Below, piece after piece: positions 17,011 to 20,705 of a stretch of DNA of 20,705 nucleotides. The notes under the pieces were generated by a model, which was given only the letters and a program-made list of their open reading frames with translations, ran no database searches and was not told the DNA's origin. The stretch spans positions 1 to 20,705 of the forward strand of contig JAAYQD010000220.1 of assembly GCA_012519465.1 (NCBI GenBank), in the 5' to 3' direction. This DNA is from Candidatus Cloacimonadota bacterium (lineage in GTDB: Bacteria; Cloacimonadota; Cloacimonadia; Cloacimonadales; Cloacimonadaceae). Both the position numbers and the translations under genes were made by a program. How positions within the stretch are numbered: position 1 is the first letter of the stretch; each line of letters starts with the position of its first letter.

Positions 17011-18420
17011 ATGATGAAAAAAATTCAGTTACTTATGTTGATCATGATCTTGGGTTCTGTTGCTTTAAATGCATTGGAGATGAGCCCGGGCGTGAGTTTG
17101 GGTGCCGAATTGGGCATTTCTCGAGGAGACAATGCAGGCAGCAATGAAAGAATAGGTCCTTTGGTGCGTGGGCATGTACAGCTTGAAATATTCCCATATT
17201 TGTATATGCGCAACGGCTTGGGATATACCATTCTTTCTGCCAGGGATGATTATTCCACCAGCACCTTTTTGGGTGATGTGCGCCTCGTCCTCAGCCCTTG
17301 GGAAGAAAAAAAGGTAGCACCTTTCATCTATGCAGGTGCAGGTGCCTCTTACGATTTTAAGCACAAAGATGCCGATGTAATCCCGCTGTTTCCTTTTGGT
17401 ATTGGCACCAAAATCAAAGTAAAGGAAGGCATGGCTCTGGAAATATCCGCCGGATACAACTATTCAAATTCGGACATGCTGGATAACACCCCGCACGACC
17501 AAGAAGCCGGCAACAGCCTCATCGCAGGAGAAGGGAAAGACGGTTTCTTTAACCTCAGCCTTGGCTTGCACTTCTCTGATACTGGCAAAAAGGCCAAAGA
17601 AGAAGCCCCCAAAGCTCCTCCCGTGATGGAAAAGCCAGTTGAGCCCACAAAGACGCCTCCACCTCCCAAACCGGAAGTGACACCCAGGCCCACTCCAGAT
17701 CTCAAAACCATGGATAGCGATGGAGACGGCCTCAGCGATTATGACGAAATCCATATTTATGGAACCGATCCCTACAAAGCCGATACTGATGGTGACGGTC
17801 TTAGCGATTATGCCGAAGTGATGAAATACAAGACTGATCCCCTGAATCCTGACACAGATGGCGATGGTCTTACGGATTATGACGAAGTGATGAAATACAA
17901 GACCGATCCTCTGAATCCTGATACGGATGGCGACGGTCTTAGCGATTATGACGAAGTGATGGTACACAAAACCGATCCCCTTGATCCGGATACCGACAAG
18001 GGTGGAATGAACGACGGTGAAGAAGTGGCTCAAGGCAAAGATCCGCTGGATCCATCCGATGACTTCTTTGACATCACAACTGGTGCCAGCTTCGATTTGG
18101 AAGGTATCATGTTTGATACCGCAAAATACGAAATCCTTCCCGTATCTGTCCCCGTCTTGGAACACGCCCTCAAAGTACTGAAAGAGCATCCCGAAGTGAA
18201 GGTCTTGATTGTGGGACACACAGACAGCGTGGGCGGAGTGCAGGATAACCTCATCCTTTCCAGAAATCGTGCAAATGCCGTAAAGAACTGGCTGGTGGAT
18301 AGAGGCATTGCCACCGATAGGATTCGTACCGATGGCAAAGGCAAAGCCGAGCCCAAAACTACCAACGAAACTGTAGAAGGACGCGCCATCAACCGCCGTA
18401 TCGAATTTATAATAGAATAA
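17011..18420 (+). CDS. OmpA-family outer-membrane protein with thrombospondin type-3 (calcium-binding) repeats
   Basis: 469 aa. The ATG at 17011 is chosen: AAGGAG (16999-17004) lies six bases upstream and a signal peptide starts at once (MMKKIQLLMLIMILGSVALNA). An in-frame ATG at 16960 would add 17 residues before the signal. Residues ~22-190 look like an 8-strand beta-barrel (GYTILSARDDYSTSTFLGDV, APFIYAGAGASYDF). A Pro/Lys-rich hinge (~198-230) follows. Residues 235-348 hold five ~23-residue TSP3 units (DTDGDGLSDYDEV..TDPLNP) with Asp-rich Ca2+ ligands. The C-terminal OmpA domain (~355-469) has GHTDSVGG and LSRNRANAVKNWL, whose Asp/Arg contact diaminopimelate of peptidoglycan. The role is to tether the outer membrane to the wall and stiffen it in calcium. 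It has its own promoter and terminator. Confidence 0.93.
   Translation: MMKKIQLLMLIMILGSVALNALEMSPGVSLGAELGISRGDNAGSNERIGPLVRGHVQLEIFPYLYMRNGLGYTILSARDDYSTSTFLGDVRLVLSPWEEKKVAPFIYAGAGASYDFKHKDADVIPLFPFGIGTKIKVKEGMALEISAGYNYSNSDMLDNTPHDQEAGNSLIAGEGKDGFFNLSLGLHFSDTGKKAKEEAPKAPPVMEKPVEPTKTPPPPKPEVTPRPTPDLKTMDSDGDGLSDYDEIHIYGTDPYKADTDGDGLSDYAEVMKYKTDPLNPDTDGDGLTDYDEVMKYKTDPLNPDTDGDGLSDYDEVMVHKTDPLDPDTDKGGMNDGEEVAQGKDPLDPSDDFFDITTGASFDLEGIMFDTAKYEILPVSVPVLEHALKVLKEHPEVKVLIVGHTDSVGGVQDNLILSRNRANAVKNWLVDRGIATDRIRTDGKGKAEPKTTNETVEGRAINRRIEFIIE
17713..18054 (+). repeat. In-gene tandem repeat of 69-bp TSP3 units
   Basis: Four 69-bp units (17713-17988) and a degenerate fifth of 66 bp (17989-18054). Units 2 and 3 encode the same residues except Ser/Thr and Ala/Asp at two sites, so one probably duplicated recently. 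Such blocks can expand or contract by slippage. Confidence 0.9.
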
Positions 18421-18444
18421 ACACTCACATTATACATTAACTAT

Positions 18445-18476
18445 AAGGAGGAGAGCCCTGCGCTTTCCTCCTTTTC
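18445..18476 (+). terminator. Intrinsic terminator of the OmpA gene
   Basis: AAGGAGGA (18445-18452) pairs with TCCTCCTT (18466-18473), with an inner AGC/GCT stem in the loop, then TTCTGTTT. It lies 24 bases after the stop codon. Confidence 0.75.
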
Positions 18477-18534
18477 TGTTTGGGGAAAATCAGTTTGTTT
18501 TTTTAACCACGAATTATGTGTTCGCTGAGCTTAC

Positions 18535-18624
18535 GTTGAGAGGTGCTGCGCACCAGTTGAGCGCTCACTTTGTTCACTGTTGAGATTCGCTTCGCTCAAG
18601 TTGATCGTGCTTCGCACTGTTATG
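18535..18624. repeat. GTTGAG-spaced mini-hairpin array
   Basis: GTTGAG/GTTGAT/GTTATG words at 18535, 18556, 18579, 18600 and 18619, i.e. every 19-23 bases. Between them: GGTGC-TGC-GCACC, the palindrome GAGCGCTC, TTGAG-ten-base loop-CTCAA, and GTGC-TTC-GCAC. Spacer sequences differ but most can fold. There is no CRISPR-like conserved long repeat. Confidence 0.65.
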
Positions 18625-18642
18625 AAACGGCTAACGTTTTTT

Positions 18643-18773
18643 TAAACCGCGAATTACACGAATTATTTGGGATTTCACTAATTCAAAATAGACTCGGCTT
18701 TAGCGAAGCCTGAAACCTGATACCTGAAACCTTGCGAGCGATAGCGAGCACCTCTGTTCCCTGCGGCGAAGCC
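18643..18773 (+). repeat. Composite intergenic repeat, copy A
   Basis: CGCGAATTACACGAATTA, TTTCACTAATTCAAAATAGA, GGCTTTAGCGAAGCC, TGAAACCTGATACCT, then ACCTTGCGAGCGATAGCGAG, CACCTCTGTTCCCTGCGGCG and AAGCCGC. From the ACCTTGCG box on it is near-identical to copy B. Confidence 0.75.
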
Positions 18774-18873
18774 GCCTCCCCCTGTCCACTGTTTCCTGCG
18801 GCAGAATGCAGCCCCCATCATTCGTCATTCATTATTCTTATTTAATCACGAGCGATAGCGAGTTCCACAAAGA

Positions 18874-18940
18874 GTCTCGGTAGAGACGATATTTTAGGTC
18901 AACTCCCGCTATATATGTATGTTACGAGTCTCGGAGAGAC
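18874..18940 (+). repeat. Pair of GTCTC mini-hairpins
   Basis: GTCTC-GGTA-GAGAC (18874-18887) and GTCTC-GGA-GAGAC (18928-18940). Both are preceded by GA and followed by GRY, 54 bases apart in the same orientation. Confidence 0.6.
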
Positions 18941-18962
18941 GGCACTTTTGCCTGCCCATAGC

Positions 18963-19120
18963 TAACCACGAAAAGTACGAAAGTACACGAAAGGGTTTTA
19001 ATTCACGAATCTCACTAATTCAATATAGACTTAGCTTTAGCGAAGCCTGAAACCTGATACCTGGAACCTGAAACCTTGCGAGCGATAGCGAGCACCTCTG
19101 TTCCCTGCGGCGTAAGCCGC
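18963..19120 (+). repeat. Composite intergenic repeat, copy B
   Basis: Same box order as copy A with small indels: TCTCACTAATTCAATATAGA, AGCTTTAGCGAAGCC, an extra CCTGGAACCTGAA unit, then ACCTTGCGAGCGATAGCGAG and CACCTCTGTTCCCTGCGGCG with TAAGCCGC in place of AAGCCGC. Confidence 0.75.
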
Positions 19121-19135
19121 TTCTTCCCTGTTAAC

Positions 19136-19193
19136 CACCCTTGTCTCTCCTTTGCCCAGGCAAGGGTGAGACAAGGGTGGTACAAGGGTGGCT
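19136..19193 (+). repeat. 58-nt ACAAGGG hairpin element, copy 2
   Basis: CACCCTTGTCTCTCCTTTG pairs with CAAGGGTGAGACAAGGGTG around a loop CCCAGG, then TACAAGGGTGGCT. The stem is 19 bases with two mismatches. It lies immediately after the ATPase gene, ending two bases before its stop codon, where it could act in termination or mRNA stability, though no T-run follows. Copy 1 is at 3195-3252. Confidence 0.78.
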
Positions 19194-19195
19194 AA

Positions 19196-20428
19196 TTAGA
19201 ACCAGCCCGGCAGCTCATCTTCCATATAGCTGTAATCCCAGCGGACAAGATAGCTCTTTGCCTGGGGATAGAGGTTGTGGAAGGCGGCAAGATTGGTCTG
19301 CCTATCCTTGCCCAATTTCACCTCATAGGCGGTAATCTGGGTATTATCTATCCTCACAAAATCCACCTCCTGGTAGTTTTTGCTTTTCCAATACTTGATT
19401 TCGCTAAGTGCCGTCTGTTTGTGTAATAGGTTCAGAAAAACCATGTTTTCAAATAGCTCCCCTCCATCACTACGGTTTTTGATGTCCTGAAAGTTGTTCA
19501 GGAGAGAATTGCGGATGCCAGTATCAATGAAATAGGCTTTGGGCATTTTGCGCAGTTCTTTGGCAGGGTTGTTGAAAAATGGTTTGATCTGCTGGATTAT
19601 AAACGAGGATTGCAGCACCATCAGATAATTGGAGAGGGTATCCCGGTGCAGGCCTATTTCACGAGAGAGGCTGCTGATATTGAATTCCTTGCCGATGCTC
19701 CCAGCCAAATAATGCACCAGATGATTGAGCTGATCCGGCTTTTCGATGCGGAAGATATGCCTGATATCTTTGAGGATGATGGATGATACCAGGTCTGACA
19801 AAAGCTCTGCCTTGATGGCTTCATTATCCTGCAAAACGATTTTGGGATAGCCCCCATAAAGCATATACTCTTTGGTGAGCTCCTGCATCTTGATCTGCAT
19901 CGTATATAATGGGTTATGCGGGGTATGAGTGTTTGCAGATTGCAAATAGTCGGCAATTTTATCCTCCCCGCGAAAACGGCAAAACTCTGAAAAGCTGAGG
20001 GGATAGAGAGTAAAAACCCGCTTTCTGCCCACCAAAGACTCCTGAAATTGTTGCATTATCAGTGCCGAGGAAGAGCCGGTCAATACCAGCTTGAATTCAT
20101 CATTATGGTGATCCACCAACAGCTTGATCACCTTGGAGAAATCAGGCAGATACTGGATTTCATCCACAAAAATATAGATCCTGCCCACATCAGATGGCTT
20201 GTTCAAGCGCAAGTGCGCAATTAGGGCATCATAGCCAGCCGCAAACAACTGATAATCCTGAGGGCGCTCGATATCATAATACAAAGCCTTTTCATCACCT
20301 ACCACCTCCATTAAACGCTTAAGAAGGGTGGTTTTGCCCACCTGGCGCGGTCCCAGAATGAAGATGGCATCGGAACCCTCCAAGCTGGATAATAGGGTGT
20401 CTTCCATAGTCCTGTGAATATACTGCAT
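19196..20428 (-). CDS. AAA ATPase of the AAA_14/DUF4143 family
   Basis: 410 aa. Walker A GPRQVGKT (26-33), Walker B with IYIFVDEIQ (84-92), and sensor-like LVLTGSSSALI (115-124) define the N-terminal AAA_14 ATPase. A winged-helix-like part (~248-282: ISSLSREIGLHRDTLSNYLM) leads to DUF4143, whose end carries YQEVDFVRI..YEVKLGKD with Asp356, Glu369 and Lys371. This is the spacing of a PD-(D/E)XK nuclease-like core. The family is abundant in anaerobes and archaea, its biological role is undefined, and members are often spread horizontally or present in many copies. GAGGT lies about nine bases before the ATG. It is monocistronic, with repeats on its 3' side and an inverted-repeat promoter region on the 5' side. 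A second start, Met8, is possible. Confidence 0.9.
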   Translation of the reverse strand: MQYIHRTMEDTLLSSLEGSDAIFILGPRQVGKTTLLKRLMEVVGDEKALYYDIERPQDYQLFAAGYDALIAHLRLNKPSDVGRIYIFVDEIQYLPDFSKVIKLLVDHHNDEFKLVLTGSSSALIMQQFQESLVGRKRVFTLYPLSFSEFCRFRGEDKIADYLQSANTHTPHNPLYTMQIKMQELTKEYMLYGGYPKIVLQDNEAIKAELLSDLVSSIILKDIRHIFRIEKPDQLNHLVHYLAGSIGKEFNISSLSREIGLHRDTLSNYLMVLQSSFIIQQIKPFFNNPAKELRKMPKAYFIDTGIRNSLLNNFQDIKNRSDGGELFENMVFLNLLHKQTALSEIKYWKSKNYQEVDFVRIDNTQITAYEVKLGKDRQTNLAAFHNLYPQAKSYLVRWDYSYMEDELPGWF

Positions 20429-20464
20429 CGGCTGTTTACCTCTTTTGATTTCAGTGTTGATGCA

Positions 20465-20492
20465 AACATACAGATGTATCAGATCATGTCAA
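20465..20492 (-). promoter_or_regulatory. Promoter of the ATPase gene
   Basis: On the minus strand: -35 TTGACA (20492-20487), 16-base spacer, -10 TATGTT (20470-20465). It lies about 35-60 bases before the ATG at 20428. Confidence 0.5.
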
Positions 20493-20496
20493 GGAG

Positions 20497-20563
20497 ATTT
20501 TCATAGTGGTATAGTAAAATATCCTATGATAAATTACGGGTTGACTATGAAAATATCATAGGA
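20497..20563. promoter_or_regulatory. Two overlapping inverted repeats upstream of the ATPase promoter
   Basis: Repeat 1: ATTTTCATAGT (20497-20507) with ACTATGAAAAT (20544-20554), perfect 11 bp. Repeat 2: TCCTATGATA (20522-20531) with TATCATAGGA (20554-20563), perfect 10 bp. The right arms adjoin and share base 20554, and the loops interleave, so the two stems are mutually exclusive as simple hairpins. The block starts five bases upstream of the -35 of the ATPase promoter. Confidence 0.55.
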
Positions 20564-20639
20564 GGGGCTCGCTGGGCTCGCTCCGTATCCCCTGGCTTTA
20601 GAGGCTGTGAATAAACTCCTAATTAGTGCCAAATACTTC

Positions 20640-20667
20640 TTGACAAAATATGGGTATCTGCTATTGT
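20640..20667 (+). promoter_or_regulatory. Plus-strand promoter at the right edge
   Basis: -35 TTGACA (20640-20645), 16-base spacer, -10 TATTGT (20662-20667). An AGG (20688-20690) and an ATG (20700-20702) follow, so a plus-strand gene may begin at 20700. Only six coding bases are visible, so nothing can be said of its product. Confidence 0.45.
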
Positions 20668-20705
20668 GACATCATAATTTTGTAAACAGGATATTTGTTA
20701 TGCAC

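Larger units (their letters stand above)
18477..19135. repeat. Mosaic intergenic repeat region
   Basis: About 660 bases with no credible gene. Contents: a partial ACCACGAATTA box (18505-18515), the GTTGAG hairpin array (18535-18624), two long direct copies of a composite repeat (18643-18773 and 18963-19120), a GTCCACTGT box (18784-18792), an ATTCGTCATTCATTATTC box (about 18820-18838), and two GTCTC mini-hairpins (18874-18887, 18928-18940). Several boxes recur in the spacers at 3.1-3.5 kb and 5.0-5.3 kb. Confidence 0.7.

Noticed and set aside
17464..18219. 251-codon open frame antisense to the OmpA gene
   Set aside because: Its apparent internal repeats only mirror the TSP3 tandem units of the sense gene.
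18535..18624. CRISPR array
   Set aside because: The constant word is only six bases, spacing is 19-23 bases, and no Cas gene or long repeat is present.

Overview
The window reads as chromosomal DNA of a Gram-negative anaerobic bacterium of the FCB superphylum, most likely Cloacimonadota or a close relative. This assignment is inferred from gene content and was not tested by a search. The signs are a large secreted protein ending in an FPNPFNPST-type (type IX secretion/FlgD-like) C-terminal domain, an OmpA-type outer-membrane protein with thrombospondin type-3 repeats, a lipoprotein, an adjacent class II aldolase and GAPDH, and intergenic spaces filled with short dispersed repeats of the 'ACCACGAATTACACGAATTA' and 'CCTGAAACCTGATACCT' kind. 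Sixteen protein genes are supported. All but one (the OmpA-like gene) lie on the minus strand. No rRNA, tRNA, CRISPR array or transposase gene was recognised.

Layout. 1-3107: housekeeping operon der > plsY > purF (minus), tightly packed with overlapping ends; purF runs off the left edge. 3108-3546: repeat-rich spacer. 3547-5007: CPA1 cation/proton antiporter with an RCK_C tail. 5008-5322: repeats and a strong bidirectional terminator. 5323-7971: secreted multidomain protein with its own promoter. 8157-10716: glycolytic pair fba > gap, followed by a small NTF2-like lipoprotein. 10869-13022: LexA/CI-like S24 autocleavable repressor followed by rmuC, with a perfect inverted repeat upstream as candidate operator. 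13191-13859: ComEA-like protein with two helix-hairpin-helix domains. 13983-16565: three-gene operon in which a TrmJ-like RNA 2'-O-methyltransferase sits between two HEAT-repeat proteins of the AlkD (DNA alkylation repair) type. 17011-18420: OmpA/TSP3 outer-membrane protein on the plus strand, divergently transcribed. 18421-19195: 0.8 kb of mosaic repeats and mini-hairpins. 19196-20428: stand-alone AAA ATPase with a DUF4143 domain. 20429-20705: promoter region with competing inverted repeats, and the possible start of a plus-strand gene at the right edge.

How the parts fit. From about 10.9 to 16.6 kb most genes concern nucleic-acid handling: RmuC, a self-cleaving S24 repressor, a ComEA-type DNA-binding protein, two AlkD-type HEAT proteins and an RNA methyltransferase. 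A shared DNA-damage or DNA-uptake theme is possible but is inferred only from gene neighbourhood. The least explained material is (a) the AlkD/TrmJ/AlkD-type operon, (b) the modular intergenic hairpin elements, including a 58-nt element whose stem is conserved while its loop varies, and (c) the two mutually exclusive inverted repeats just upstream of the ATPase promoter.
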